64,000 nucleotides of DNA from Synechococcaceae cyanobacterium SM2_3_1 (lineage in GTDB: Bacteria; Cyanobacteriota; Cyanobacteriia; Thermostichales; Thermostichaceae): positions 1-64,000 of the forward strand of contig JAAUUJ010000004.1 in assembly GCA_012030715.1 (NCBI GenBank), written 5' to 3'. Below the pieces are notes generated by a model. That model was not told the origin of the DNA, searched no databases, and worked only from the letters and a program-made list of their open reading frames with translations. Position numbers and translations under genes: made by a program. Below, piece after piece: positions 1 through 8,235 of the stretch; positions within the stretch are counted from its first letter, which is position 1, and each line of letters begins with the position of its first letter.

Positions 1-73
1 TGCGGATCGCCTCATCCAATCGGGCAAACTGCTCAATACTTCCTGATAGCTTAGCTTCTCTGATTAACATCAT
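1..73 (-). CDS. tnpB: TnpB (OrfB) of an IS200/IS605-type element, N-terminal end only
   Basis: The minus strand opens with two adjacent ATG codons (starting at 73 and 70). It encodes a peptide beginning MMLIREAKLSGS and containing EQFARLDEAIR, then runs off the left edge. A start with (V/I)REAKL followed by Q-(Y/F)-x-(R/A)-LDEAIR is the characteristic beginning of cyanobacterial TnpB/OrfB proteins. These are RNA-guided nucleases of IS200/IS605 and IS1341 elements. Only 24 codons are visible, so catalytic residues cannot be judged and I cannot tell whether the copy is intact or whether tnpA is present. The hairpins just upstream (75-124) fit the element's left end and strengthen the call. Confidence 0.75.
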   Translation of the reverse strand, partial: MMLIREAKLSGSIEQFARLDEAIR

Positions 74-74
74 G

Positions 75-124
75 TTATCCTAGCTCAACTCAGGATAAAA
101 GCCGTCCTAGAAGGACGAGGCTTT
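75..124. repeat. Tandem hairpins at the end of the tnpB element
   Basis: There are two adjacent inverted repeats. TTATCCT (75-81) pairs with AGGATAA (92-98). AAAGCC-GTCCT (98-108) pairs with AGGAC-GA-GGCTTT (112-124), leaving a 3-base loop and a 2-base bulge. Subterminal imperfect palindromes of this kind, immediately 5' of tnpB, are what single-stranded IS200/IS605 transposition recognises at the element's left end. The exact element boundary and the flanking target tetramer cannot be fixed from one end. Confidence 0.6.
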
Positions 125-216
125 AGACCCAGGTTTTCGGTAAGGAACTGTAAACACCCTACCATCTTGCCCTGCCCATCCTTGGCATAGGCTTGCGGAT
201 GAGCGCAGGGATCTGG

Positions 217-1020
217 TTAAAACGAGGAAGAATTCACGGGCTGATAAGCCAGAACCTCAGAGGATTGCAACGGTAGATCCGCCAGTGAGCCCAGGTCTTC
301 TGCCTCCAGGAGTTCAAACCAACTTTGCTGCCACAGCTCAGGAAAGTCCTGACGTCCCCGAGAGAGCAGCGATAATGCATCATGCCACAACCCAGACTCA
401 GCCAGGTAATGGGAGCGATACCTGGGCAGGAACATCTGGGTGAGAATTTGCTCGTGAGCGGGGAGTTCCACACGCTTGATCCAGCCATCCACGACGATGT
501 CAGCCGAACGGGATTGAGGATCGCAGATCAAGGCAACATACCAGTGGTAGAGCTGATCCACCTGCAACGAAATATCCTGGGGCAGAGTCACACTTCCAAT
601 GCTGGCCTGAGCAAAGCCAGGGATGCGAATCGAGTAGAGGACATTTTCCTCCGCATCATTCAGATTAAACTCCAAGAACTGTTCTGGAGCTGCAGGAGCT
701 GCCCAGAAGAAGGTGGGTTGAGCTTGCGCGGTCAGTCCCAGGTGATTTGAAGGCAGCAGGGCCGTCAACGTTAAATCCTGATCGGCCTGATCACATCCTC
801 GCGTGCCAGCCCCTTCACGGTTGCCGGGCATCCCCCGTTCAGGAGGAGTAAAAACAATGGCGGGGAGAGATCTGGTCTCCAGAGGCCGCGGTTCAGGTGG
901 AGGAGAAGCAGGCTTTACCCCAGGATCCACCTGAGCCTTTACCCCAGGAACGAGCACCAGCATCAAGCCCAACCAGAGAAGGCGCTTTGCAGAAAAAATT
1001 GACAGCGGTATGTCCTTCAT
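217..1020 (-). CDS. Exported DUF928 domain protein
   Basis: A 267-residue protein with an N-terminal signal peptide: a basic start, then the hydrophobic stretch LLWLGLMLVLVPG ending at VKAQ. A proline-rich linker follows. The rest matches the cyanobacterial DUF928 pattern: GTRGCDQ near residue 75, LTLTALLP near 85, then a beta-rich segment with FFWAAP, LFxLxD-like FNLNDAEE, and YHWYVALICDP. The function of the family is unknown. In cyanobacteria it is commonly found next to CHASE2- or CHAT-domain genes, and here it lies 35 bases downstream of a CHASE2 cyclase on the same strand, so the two are probably co-transcribed. The protein is expected in the periplasm or lumen, where the cyclase's CHASE2 sensor domain would also sit. 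Confidence 0.85.
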   Translation of the reverse strand: MKDIPLSIFSAKRLLWLGLMLVLVPGVKAQVDPGVKPASPPPEPRPLETRSLPAIVFTPPERGMPGNREGAGTRGCDQADQDLTLTALLPSNHLGLTAQAQPTFFWAAPAAPEQFLEFNLNDAEENVLYSIRIPGFAQASIGSVTLPQDISLQVDQLYHWYVALICDPQSRSADIVVDGWIKRVELPAHEQILTQMFLPRYRSHYLAESGLWHDALSLLSRGRQDFPELWQQSWFELLEAEDLGSLADLPLQSSEVLAYQPVNSSSF

Positions 1021-1055
1021 ACCCTAAGCTCCTTGGGACAAATACCGTGATCGGG

Positions 1056-2998
1056 TCAACTGCGGTGGAGGACCTGATATGCCCTTAGACGCACCTGCTT
1101 GCCTGGGAGTTCAAGGTGACCCCAGTCAATAAGAGAATAATGACCGCACAATTGCATCCGGGTGGAATCAGCAATGAGGATTCGACAGCTACTGTCCTGA
1201 CGATCTTTGGCATAGCTTTCCAGTCGGGCAGCAGAATTCACGCAATCACCAATCACACCATACTCCAATCTGCTTTGACTACCAAGACTTCCTGCAAATA
1301 CGGGTCCGGTACAAATCCCAATCCGCATGGCGGTGGTGGGCAGATGTTGCTGATGCCAGGCAACGTTGAGTTGATCCAGTTGCTGGGCCATGGTCAGAGC
1401 ACAGGACACTGCTTGTTCCGCATCCGAGGCTGTATGCGTCCCAGACTTCTGCTTGACGGGAACGCCAAAAACTGCCATCAGGCCATCCCCCATAAATTTA
1501 TTTACAATTCCCCCATGCTCCTGCACCGTTCGGGTCATACAGGCCAGATAGTCATTCAGCCAGTCCAGCAATGTTTCTGGAGCGAGGGTTTCCGCCAGAG
1601 CACTAAAGTGCCGCAGATCGGCAAATAAAACCGTAGCCTGCAGGCGTTGGCCCATGAGGTTGCCCCGCACCAGCAATTGCTCCCGTTGCTCCCAGAGTGT
1701 CATGGCAATTTCAGGAGAAACATTCTGCCCCAGCAGACGAAACACCATCTGTTGTTGTTGTTGAGCTTGTTGGTGTCCGTAAACTAAAACCACGGCATTC
1801 GTGAGAACAAACCCCAACATCGGAGCCATGACTGGGATCCACCCCTGCAGTAGAAACAGACCCCACGAGATCCCCCCTAAACTCAACAATCCCAAACCCG
1901 TCCCCAGGAGGTGCAGCTGCCATCCCCTGACGCCTGCCGACAACAGTCCTCCCCCCAAAGACCAGATCAGAAGCCAAATCGATTCCCCCCAAAAGGGCCA
2001 ACTCCAGAACAGACTGTGTTCTCCCTCAACCACACTGAGTATCTGGCTGACCATCTGCGCCTGGAGTTCTACCCCCGCCATCTTTTGTTGATCCTCGAAG
2101 CTGAGACTCCAGGGCGTGTAAAAGTCATCATGCAGACTTTCGGCAATGGTGCCCACCAGCACGATCCGCCCCCGAATCCAGGCGGGATCCACCTCTCCGG
2201 CCAGCACCTGACTGAGGGTTACCCGTTGCGCAGCCCCATGATGGGAACGATAATCCAACAGGATCTGATATCCCCCTGCATCGACACCCACATAGGCCCC
2301 AAAGTCACTTTCCAGAGGCTTGAATCTGGCTTTCCCCAATTGCATATGCTCTGGATGATCTGGAACAGTCAACGGCACAATCCCCTGATGCTCCAGGTAA
2401 TTGAGGGCCAGTTGCATGCCAAAGGAGATATATGCAGCTGAGGGAGTATTCAAAAACAGGAGGTGCCTGCGCACCACTCCCCCAGAATCCACCACCACAT
2501 CATTGAACCCCACTTGCTCTGAAGACAGTCCTTGCGGTGCAGGAATCGTTTCTTCAGGATGGCTACCGATAAAGGTAATCGCAACGGTGTTGCTCTGCCG
2601 TAGATAGTCCGGAAGTAGGGGATGGCTTGCGAGCTGGAATCAACAGGAGTGGGGCGCAACAGATCTAGACCCATGACACGGGGCTGATGATGCTCTAACT
2701 GAGTCAGCAGATCCACGAGTACTGCATCTGGCAACGGATAGCCGTAGCGCGCCAGATCTTGTTCCGTAATGGCAACCACCAACATCCGTGTATCCGGTCC
2801 ACGATCCGGGCGGAGGGGCACCCAGGTGTCGTACATCCATAGCTCAGCAGACTGCAGCCCCCCCAGCTGCTGGATCAAGAGCACAGCTCCTGTGGTCAAT
2901 CCGGCCACTAGAGTCGGAAGCAACCCGCTGCGAAAAACGGCCTGAAAACCTGAAAGAAAACCAGAAACCATGGAGGTGGACTCCCCGCATCCTGCCAT
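1056..2998 (-). CDS. CHASE2-domain adenylate cyclase (frame break at 2618-2621)
   Basis: This is a membrane-bound class III nucleotide cyclase. Order: one N-terminal membrane helix (TLVAGLTTGAVLLI), an extracytoplasmic CHASE2 sensor domain (AITEQDLARYG, PRVMGLDLLRPTPV, VGFNDVVVDSGGVVRR), three closely spaced membrane helices, then the catalytic domain. That domain has both metal-binding aspartates (VLFADLRHFS, NKFMGDGLMAVFG) and the transition-state motif GVIGDCVNSAARLE. The conserved lysine in NKFMGDG favours adenylate over guanylate as product. The frame changes in CHASE2; adding one G to the run GGGG at 2618-2621 restores a continuous protein of about 647 residues with the expected family sequence across the join. 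An alternative start is the ATG at 2971. The downstream DUF928 gene is probably in the same operon. Confidence 0.88.
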
Positions 2999-3090
2999 TA
3001 GGGGATGCTGAGATCATCATATAGGGACTTCCAGATGCTGGCTTTTTGATGTGAGGATGGAAAAGCAAGTTCTTCCTGGAGGCATTCAGA

Positions 3091-3606
3091 ATGAAAGGGC
3101 CGCGACCTTTATCCTCATGGCCAAGGCAATTTCTGGGCAGAGTGATATGCATCTGTTTGCTCCTGGTGACTATTCTTTGCAGTTGCAATCCCGCTCGGGC
3201 GGAAGACTACACCAAACGTGATCTGCAGGGATCTGATTTTTCTCATCAGGATCTGACCAACTCAGCCTTTCTCAAAGCCAACCTGCGCAATAGCGACCTC
3301 AGCCATGTCAACGCTCGGGGGGTGGATCTATTCGGGGCGAATCTGATTAATGCCAATCTACAGGAGGCTGATCTGACTGCCGCAACCCTGGATATGGCCA
3401 ATTTGCAACATGCAGATCTGCGGGGAGCAGTGCTGGAGGACAGCCTGATGTGGTTAACCAAGGTGGAGGGTGCTCAGATTGAAGGCGCTGACTTTACCAA
3501 TGCTCTACTGCGCAAAGACACCCTCAGTACTCTCTGTGAATCGGCTACAGGCACCAACCCGATCACGGGACGGGAGACCCGAGACTCATTAAACTGTCCG
3601 GGTTAG
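3091..3606 (+). CDS. Exported pentapeptide-repeat protein
   Basis: A 171-residue protein. Residues 1-33 form a signal peptide (FLGRVICICLLLVTILCSC, cleavage likely after ARA). A pentapeptide-repeat region of the A(D/N)Lxx type follows (SDFSHQDLTNSAFLKANLRNSDLSH in outline), making roughly 15-17 units of a right-handed quadrilateral beta-helix. Thylakoid-lumenal pentapeptide proteins of this size are typical of cyanobacteria, and a lumenal or periplasmic location is inferred from the signal peptide. No enzymatic residues are visible. The C-terminus has two cysteines (TLCESATGT, LNCPG) that could form a disulfide. The gene ends tail-to-tail with the J-domain gene, overlapping it by four bases. 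Confidence 0.85.
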   Translation: MKGPRPLSSWPRQFLGRVICICLLLVTILCSCNPARAEDYTKRDLQGSDFSHQDLTNSAFLKANLRNSDLSHVNARGVDLFGANLINANLQEADLTAATLDMANLQHADLRGAVLEDSLMWLTKVEGAQIEGADFTNALLRKDTLSTLCESATGTNPITGRETRDSLNCPG

Positions 3607-4202
3607 GGCACCTGAGACGCCAATCGCTGCAGATCCCGCTGAATCTCAAAGGCCAATTCACGGTTGTGGGGTTCAATATCCCTGGCTTTGTGCAGATAGG
3701 CACGGGCCTGAGCGGGTTTTCCCAGGGTGATCAAGCGATTGCCATAGCGGTAGTAGGCCAGAGCCGCAACGTGGATCACATCCTCGGCATCCGGAAAGCG
3801 TCTCTGTAAACTGTCCGCAGAGGCGACGGCTTCTCCCAACCGCTGCGCACGCAGGGCCTGCCGGATCCGTTGCAGAGCTTCAGTGCGTTCCCGGTCCGAG
3901 GGATCGGACTGAGAAGAGTGGGAGGTCACCTGGACCACGATCCGATCATCCAGCTGAGAGCGGGAAGATTTCACCTGAGGTCGTTGCTGGTGTGTAGACC
4001 AGACCTGATCGTAGACCCGCCGTTGTTCCGGATCCTGAAGCACACGATAGGCCTCATTCAGTTGCTGAAAATGAGCTGTGGCTGCGGCTCCGGCGAGATC
4101 AGGGTGAAATTGACGGGCCAAACGGCGAAAAGCCTTTTTGATCATGGCTCTATCGGCCCTGGGATCCACCTGCAGGAGTTGATAGTAGTCAAGAAAGGCC
4201 AT
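3603..4202 (-). CDS. J-domain protein with C-terminal TPR-like region
   Basis: A 199-residue protein. Residues 4-70 form a J domain with the obligate HPD motif (RQFHPDLAG), the signature that stimulates Hsp70 (DnaK) ATPase activity. It lacks the glycine/phenylalanine and zinc-finger regions of true DnaJ, so it is a type III co-chaperone. A charged linker follows. The last about 90 residues (LRAQRLGEAVASADSLQRRFP, AALAYYRYGNRLITLGK, ARAYLHKARDIEPHN) look like two or three tetratricopeptide helices that would bind a client or partner. It is cytoplasmic, as no membrane segment is seen. The client cannot be inferred from the neighbours. Confidence 0.88.
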   Translation of the reverse strand: MAFLDYYQLLQVDPRADRAMIKKAFRRLARQFHPDLAGAAATAHFQQLNEAYRVLQDPEQRRVYDQVWSTHQQRPQVKSSRSQLDDRIVVQVTSHSSQSDPSDRERTEALQRIRQALRAQRLGEAVASADSLQRRFPDAEDVIHVAALAYYRYGNRLITLGKPAQARAYLHKARDIEPHNRELAFEIQRDLQRLASQVP

Positions 4203-4289
4203 GTGCAGTTGGCTTCACGGTCCTTCCAGTATAAACACCCCTCCTCCTCACGCCTGCCCTGGACTCCCCAGTCTCAATGACTCCCCGCC

Positions 4290-5078
4290 CTAGGGACGTC
4301 GATTGGAGGGCAAGCCCCAGTAGTGAATTCTTTCCCCCAGCCAACCCGAGGAGCGCAGACTTTCCACAGTCTGGCTTACCTGCCGCGTCAGATCTGAGGA
4401 TTCAATTCCCTTGGGCATTGCCACCCCTAATCCCACACTCGAAAGGGGACCCAGCACCTGATAAGCAGGATGTGCCTGCACCCACCCTGTGAGTACCGTT
4501 ACATCGGCGGCAAACCCCACCACCAGATCCTCCGTCAGAATCGTCACCCCATCCTGGTAGGAATCGACAGGGATTAACTCAGCTTCCGGCAAGAGAGCAT
4601 TGAGATGCAGAATGGCTGCTGATTCCTGCAAAACTGCGATCGAGTGCGAGGCCAGATCACTCCAGGTTTGCCAGCGGGGATCCTTGGCCACAGCGATGGC
4701 GGTGCCATCAAAATAGTAGGGTGGGCTAAAATTAACCCAGCGGGAGCGCTCCCTGGTAATTCCTACCTGCGCAATCGCCAGATCCACATCCCCCTGCACC
4801 ACGGCTTCCAATCGCTGGGGATTGGTCAGGGGAACTAATTCAACTTTTCCCATCTCTCCCAGCAACTGCCGACCCAATTCCTGAGCCAGATCCACCTCAA
4901 ACCCCACCAGCTGACCTTCCGAATTGCGAAACCCCAGGGGGGGCAAATTATCTTTCACCGCCACCCGTAACTTCCCTGATGCCTGTATGGCCTGCAGAGA
5001 ACGAGCCTCAGTCACAGGCTGAGTCAGGAGGATCAAGGCCAAGCTAAGGAGGGCAAAACCTGCCAGGTGCCTGTACAT
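4290..5078 (-). CDS. Periplasmic amino-acid-type solute-binding protein
   Basis: A type 2 periplasmic-binding fold of the SBP_bac_3 family, about 262 residues from the chosen ATG. The signal peptide is HLAGFALLSLALILLTQPVTEAR. Family hallmarks are GKLRVAVKDNLPPLGFR, EGQLVGFEVDLAQELGRQL, the lobe-switch segment DLAIAQVGITRERSRWVNFSPPYYFDGT, and AVLQESAAILHLNALLP. I chose the ATG at 5078 because it gives a clean signal peptide and has AGGGA six bases upstream; a GTG at 5126 overlapping the rplT stop is the alternative. No permease or ATPase gene lies beside it, so it is either an orphan subunit or serves a transporter encoded elsewhere. It follows rplT on the same strand. Confidence 0.87.
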   Translation of the reverse strand: MYRHLAGFALLSLALILLTQPVTEARSLQAIQASGKLRVAVKDNLPPLGFRNSEGQLVGFEVDLAQELGRQLLGEMGKVELVPLTNPQRLEAVVQGDVDLAIAQVGITRERSRWVNFSPPYYFDGTAIAVAKDPRWQTWSDLASHSIAVLQESAAILHLNALLPEAELIPVDSYQDGVTILTEDLVVGFAADVTVLTGWVQAHPAYQVLGPLSSVGLGVAMPKGIESSDLTRQVSQTVESLRSSGWLGERIHYWGLPSNRRP

Positions 5079-5125
5079 CGAATCCCTGGAGTGACGAGAC
5101 AACGCAAATTGAGGGCCCGGTCCCA

Positions 5126-5484
5126 CTAGGAAGCTGAGCGCCGGACAGCGTTAACCACCTGGGTAAATGCGGACTGATCCAATGCCGCCAGCTGGGCTAG
5201 CATCTTGCGATTTAGGAGGACATCCGCCTTGCGCAGATCATTCATCAGTTGACTGTAGCTGATCCCCTGAGCCCGAGCTGCCGCATTAATGCGCGTAATC
5301 CAGAGACGACGAAAGTCCCGCTTGCGCCGCCGCCGATCTCGATAGGCGTTGACCAGTGCTTTCATTACCCGCTGGTTAGCCGTGCGAAACAGCTTGGAAC
5401 CGGAGCCGCGAAAACCCATTGGCAAGCTTAAAGATCTTATTTTCGGCGCTTACGGGCGACATTGCCCCGTTTAACACGTGTCAT
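5126..5484 (-). CDS. rplT: 50S ribosomal protein L20 (frame break at 5440-5443)
   Basis: L20 binds 23S rRNA and is needed early in large-subunit assembly. From the ATG at 5484 the protein reads [15 protein letters not shown] and then meets a stop. In the neighbouring frame it resumes with [36 protein letters not shown] and a normal C-terminus. One more A in the AAAA run (TTTT at 5440-5443 on the plus strand) joins the two parts into about 119 residues, the usual L20 length. L20 is essential, so this is almost certainly a sequence error and not a pseudogene. It lies downstream of rpmI, the standard rpmI-rplT order. Confidence 0.95.
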
Positions 5485-5519
5485 GATGGCTGGCTCACTC
5501 AATAGATCGGCAGTTGAGG

Positions 5520-5720
5520 CTAACGGGAGTAGGGCATCATCAGGCGCACATTTTCAGCGTCCCGCTCATTCACCAGTGCCATCCCACGCAAACGCCGCTT
5601 GCGATGAGAGGACTTGTGCTCCAGCAGGTGATTATGTCCGGCCTTTCGGTGGCTGATCTTGCCACTGCCAGTAAACTGGAAACGCTTAGCAGCAGCGCGG
5701 CGTGTCTTCAGCTTCGGCAT
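5520..5720 (-). CDS. rpmI: 50S ribosomal protein L35
   Basis: A 66-residue basic protein starting [15 protein letters not shown], with the diagnostic segments [21 protein letters not shown] and [19 protein letters not shown]. The length and both ends match bacterial L35. It is the first gene of the rpmI-rplT pair. A sigma-70-like promoter is visible about 25 bases upstream (5750-5777). The rplI-dnaB pair leaves divergently from the same intergenic region, so this 137-base gap serves two ribosomal-protein operons. Confidence 0.97.
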   Translation of the reverse strand: MPKLKTRRAAAKRFQFTGSGKISHRKAGHNHLLEHKSSHRKRRLRGMALVNERDAENVRLMMPYSR

Positions 5721-5749
5721 ACCAATCCCATAATGTGACAGTCTTCTAC

Positions 5750-5777
5750 TGTATAGGATCTTCTAACGATTCCGCAA
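5750..5777 (-). promoter_or_regulatory. Putative rpmI-rplT promoter
   Basis: On the minus strand TTGCGG (5777-5772) is followed after 16 bases by TATACA (5755-5750). This is close to the sigma-70 consensus and about 30 bases before the rpmI ATG. No SigA-independent signal is visible. In many bacteria L20 represses this operon through the leader RNA, but the leader here (about 23 bases) seems too short for that structure. Confidence 0.5.
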
Positions 5778-5801
5778 CCCTGTCCATCTTTACTAGAGGC
5801 T

Positions 5802-5830
5802 TTTTATCTGTCAGAGTTTCACCCTATAAT
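5802..5830 (+). promoter_or_regulatory. Putative rplI-dnaB promoter
   Basis: A perfect TATAAT at 5825-5830 lies 27 bases before the rplI ATG. The -35 region at the expected distance (5802-5807, TTTTAT) matches poorly, so only the -10 element is convincing. The region is AT-rich compared with its surroundings. Confidence 0.45.
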
Positions 5831-5857
5831 AAAAGTTTGTCGTCTTCACTAAATAAT

Positions 5858-6322
5858 ATGTCGAAGCGAAATATAGCGGTGGTCCTCCGCCAGGAAGTCC
5901 CGGGATTGGGCCAGCCAGGAGACGTGCGGGAAGTCAAGCCTGGGTATGCTCGCAACTATCTTTTCCCGCGGCAGATGGCGGTGCGCCTCACTCCTGGCCT
6001 GCTCAAGGAGCAAAAAATGCGGGAAGCCCAGGTGCTCGCCCGCAAAGCTGCTGAGAAGAAACAGGCGGAATCCTATAAAACCGCTCTGGAAACCATTGGT
6101 CGTTTTTCGATTGCCAAAAAGGTTGGGGAAGGAGAAGTTCTCTTTGGTACGGTCACCACCGAAAACATTGCCGAGGTGGTTCTGGCAACCAGTGGTCTGG
6201 ATATCGACCGCCGCAACATTCTGCTGGAGGATGAGATCAAAACCACAGGGAGCTATACAGCCCAGGTGCGGTTACATCCTGAGGTCACAGCCACCATTCG
6301 CATCCAGGTGACCCCTGAATAG
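5858..6322 (+). CDS. rplI: 50S ribosomal protein L9
   Basis: A 154-residue protein from the ATG at 5858 (MSKRNIAVVLRQEVPGLG). The N-terminal rRNA-binding domain carries the family signature GDVREVKPGYARNYLFPR near residues 20-37. A long connecting helix (LKEQKMREAQVLARKAAEKK) follows, then the C-terminal domain. The open frame extends further upstream, but only this start gives the family N-terminus. There is no strong Shine-Dalgarno, which is common in cyanobacteria. The gene lies directly before dnaB, a conserved neighbourhood in cyanobacteria. Confidence 0.96.
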   Translation: MSKRNIAVVLRQEVPGLGQPGDVREVKPGYARNYLFPRQMAVRLTPGLLKEQKMREAQVLARKAAEKKQAESYKTALETIGRFSIAKKVGEGEVLFGTVTTENIAEVVLATSGLDIDRRNILLEDEIKTTGSYTAQVRLHPEVTATIRIQVTPE

Positions 6323-6352
6323 GCTTCAATTCCAGCGCAAGGGGAGTCTGTC

Positions 6353-8125
6353 GTGAACAGCTACGACCTCACGGGGAGTGAGCGACTTCCTCCCCAAAAT
6401 ATTGAAGCTGAAGAGGAGATCATCGGAGGACTGCTCCTGGATCCGGATGCGATAACTCGTGTGTCTGAATTGTTGCAACCCGATGCGTTTTACATCTCCG
6501 CTCATCGGGAGATTTATCGTGCTGCTCTGCATCTCAATAGCCAGGGTCGACCCACGGATCTAATGACCGTCTCCGCCTGGCTGGATGACCATCAACTCCT
6601 GGAAAAAGTAGGGGGAACGACTGCCATCCGGCGGTTGCTGGAGCAAACGGTCAGTAGTGTCAACATTGATCAGTACGCCAAACTGGTCCTGGAAAAGTAC
6701 ATCCGGCGGCGCTTACTTCAGTCCACCAATTCCATTGCTCGCCTGGCCTATGACGCTAGCCAACCTCTGCCCCAGATTATGGATCAGGCGGAGCAGGAGA
6801 TCTTTAATATCACCCAGGAACGGATCCAGCGCTCCCTGATGCCCGCGTCCGAAATCCTGATCAATATCTTTTCGGATCTGGAAGAGAAATTTCAGCAGGG
6901 CTCCGATCTGCCAGGCATTCCCACCAAGTTTATTGATCTAGATAACCTCACCCAGGGGCTGCAGCGCTCCGATTTATTGATCGTGGCGGGTCGTCCGGCC
7001 ATGGGAAAAACCAGCTTTGCTCTCAACATAGCTCGCAATATTGCCACCTATGCCAAGCTTCCCGTAGCGGTGTTTAGCCTGGAAATGTCCAGAGAACAAT
7101 TGGTGCAGCGGATGCTTGCCAGTGAAGCCCGCATCGAAAGCACGCGCCTGCGTTCGGGCCGGATCAGCGGAGATGAATGGCAGCGACTCAGTCAGGCCTT
7201 CGGTTATCTGGCGCAGGTGCCCCTCTACATTGATGACACTCCCAATTGCAATGTGACGGAGATCCGCTCTAAGGCACGGCGACTGCAGGTCGAAACGGGT
7301 GGGGTGCTGGGACTCGTCCTGATTGATTATCTGCAGCTGATGCAGGGGACCGCTCCGGACAACCGGGTGCAGGAGTTGTCGCGAATGACGCGCGGTCTGA
7401 AGGGATTGGCCAAAGAACTATCCACCCCTGTGATGGTGCTCTCTCAGCTGAGCCGGGCCGTCGAGTCTCGATCTGATAAACGCCCACAATTGGCAGATCT
7501 GCGGGAATCCGGTTGCCTATCAGGGAGCACAGTGCTGCTGGATGTGGATTCTGGTCAGGTCTGGACCCTGGCACAACTGGCGGAACTGAAGGAAGGGACA
7601 GCCATGCCTCGGCTTCTGAGCATGAATACCCGAGGTCGGCTAGTTCCTCAGCAACCGGTAAAAGTCTTCCAGAACGGCTGTAAAATCACCTATCAGCTGA
7701 AAACCCGCTTAAATTGCTCGATTGAGGCCACCTCCAACCATCCCTTTTTCACGCGGCAGGGATGGAAACATTTAGATGATCTGCAGTTGGATGAAGAGAT
7801 CGCCCTGGCTATGCACGACGAAATTGTCTGGGATCCGATTTGCTCTATCAGTGAACCCTCGGAAGCGATCCCCGTCTACGATGTGGAGATGCCACGACAC
7901 CATAACTTTGTGGCCAACCGCATTCTGGTTCATAACAGCATTGAGCAGGATGCCGACATTGTTATCATGCTCTATCGCCCCGAATACTACCAGCCGGACA
8001 CCACGGAGCGAGGGATTGCCGAGGTGATCATCTCCAAGCACCGCAACGGCCCCACGGGAACCGTCAAACTGTTATTTGAAAGTCAATTCACCCAGTTTCG
8101 CAATCTGGCGGATCCGAACCGTTGA
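6353..8125 (+). CDS. dnaB: Replicative DNA helicase DnaB with in-frame intein
   Basis: DnaB is the hexameric 5'-3' helicase at the replication fork. The start is GTG at 6353. The N-terminal domain (LPPQNIEAEEEIIGGLLLD) is followed by the RecA-like motor with Walker A AGRPAMGKTSF near residue 212, FSLEMSREQLVQRM, Walker B LVLIDYLQLM, and PVMVLSQLSRAVE. The coding sequence is interrupted between RESG and SIEQDAD by a 141-residue intein (7514-7936). Without it the protein is 449 residues, the normal DnaB length. Motif H4 resumes immediately after the intein (SIEQDADIVIMLYRPEYY). The gene lies 30 bases after rplI and is probably co-transcribed. It is open throughout, with no frame break. Confidence 0.97.
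   Translation: MNSYDLTGSERLPPQNIEAEEEIIGGLLLDPDAITRVSELLQPDAFYISAHREIYRAALHLNSQGRPTDLMTVSAWLDDHQLLEKVGGTTAIRRLLEQTVSSVNIDQYAKLVLEKYIRRRLLQSTNSIARLAYDASQPLPQIMDQAEQEIFNITQERIQRSLMPASEILINIFSDLEEKFQQGSDLPGIPTKFIDLDNLTQGLQRSDLLIVAGRPAMGKTSFALNIARNIATYAKLPVAVFSLEMSREQLVQRMLASEARIESTRLRSGRISGDEWQRLSQAFGYLAQVPLYIDDTPNCNVTEIRSKARRLQVETGGVLGLVLIDYLQLMQGTAPDNRVQELSRMTRGLKGLAKELSTPVMVLSQLSRAVESRSDKRPQLADLRESGCLSGSTVLLDVDSGQVWTLAQLAELKEGTAMPRLLSMNTRGRLVPQQPVKVFQNGCKITYQLKTRLNCSIEATSNHPFFTRQGWKHLDDLQLDEEIALAMHDEIVWDPICSISEPSEAIPVYDVEMPRHHNFVANRILVHNSIEQDADIVIMLYRPEYYQPDTTERGIAEVIISKHRNGPTGTVKLLFESQFTQFRNLADPNR
7514..7936 (+). other. DnaB mini-intein, 141 residues, no homing endonuclease
   Basis: The intein begins with cysteine (CLSGSTVLLDV, block A) and ends in histidine-asparagine (ANRILVHN, block G). 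The host protein continues with serine, which supplies the +1 nucleophile. Block B is present as IEATSNHPFF, with the conserved threonine and histidine, and block F as VYDVEMPRHHNFVANR. Between blocks B and F there are only about 55 residues and no LAGLIDADG or HNH endonuclease motif, so this is a natural mini-intein. All residues needed for self-splicing are present. The insertion point (RESG/SIEQDAD) is the one occupied by the Synechocystis DnaB intein. Confidence 0.95.
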
Positions 8126-8235
8126 GATCGGCCTGTGAGATTGCCATTTGTTGAGAACTCCTGTGGATTGGACATGTTGCCCCCAGGGGAGGGGCGGAAG
8201 AGGGATAGACTGACGTATACGCGAGTTCGCAGTCC

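Noticed and set aside
1911-2441. Long plus-strand open frame opposite the cyclase gene
   Set aside because: It is antisense to a well-supported CHASE2-cyclase, lacks any recognisable motif, and is proline/histidine-rich as expected for a shadow of GC-rich coding DNA.
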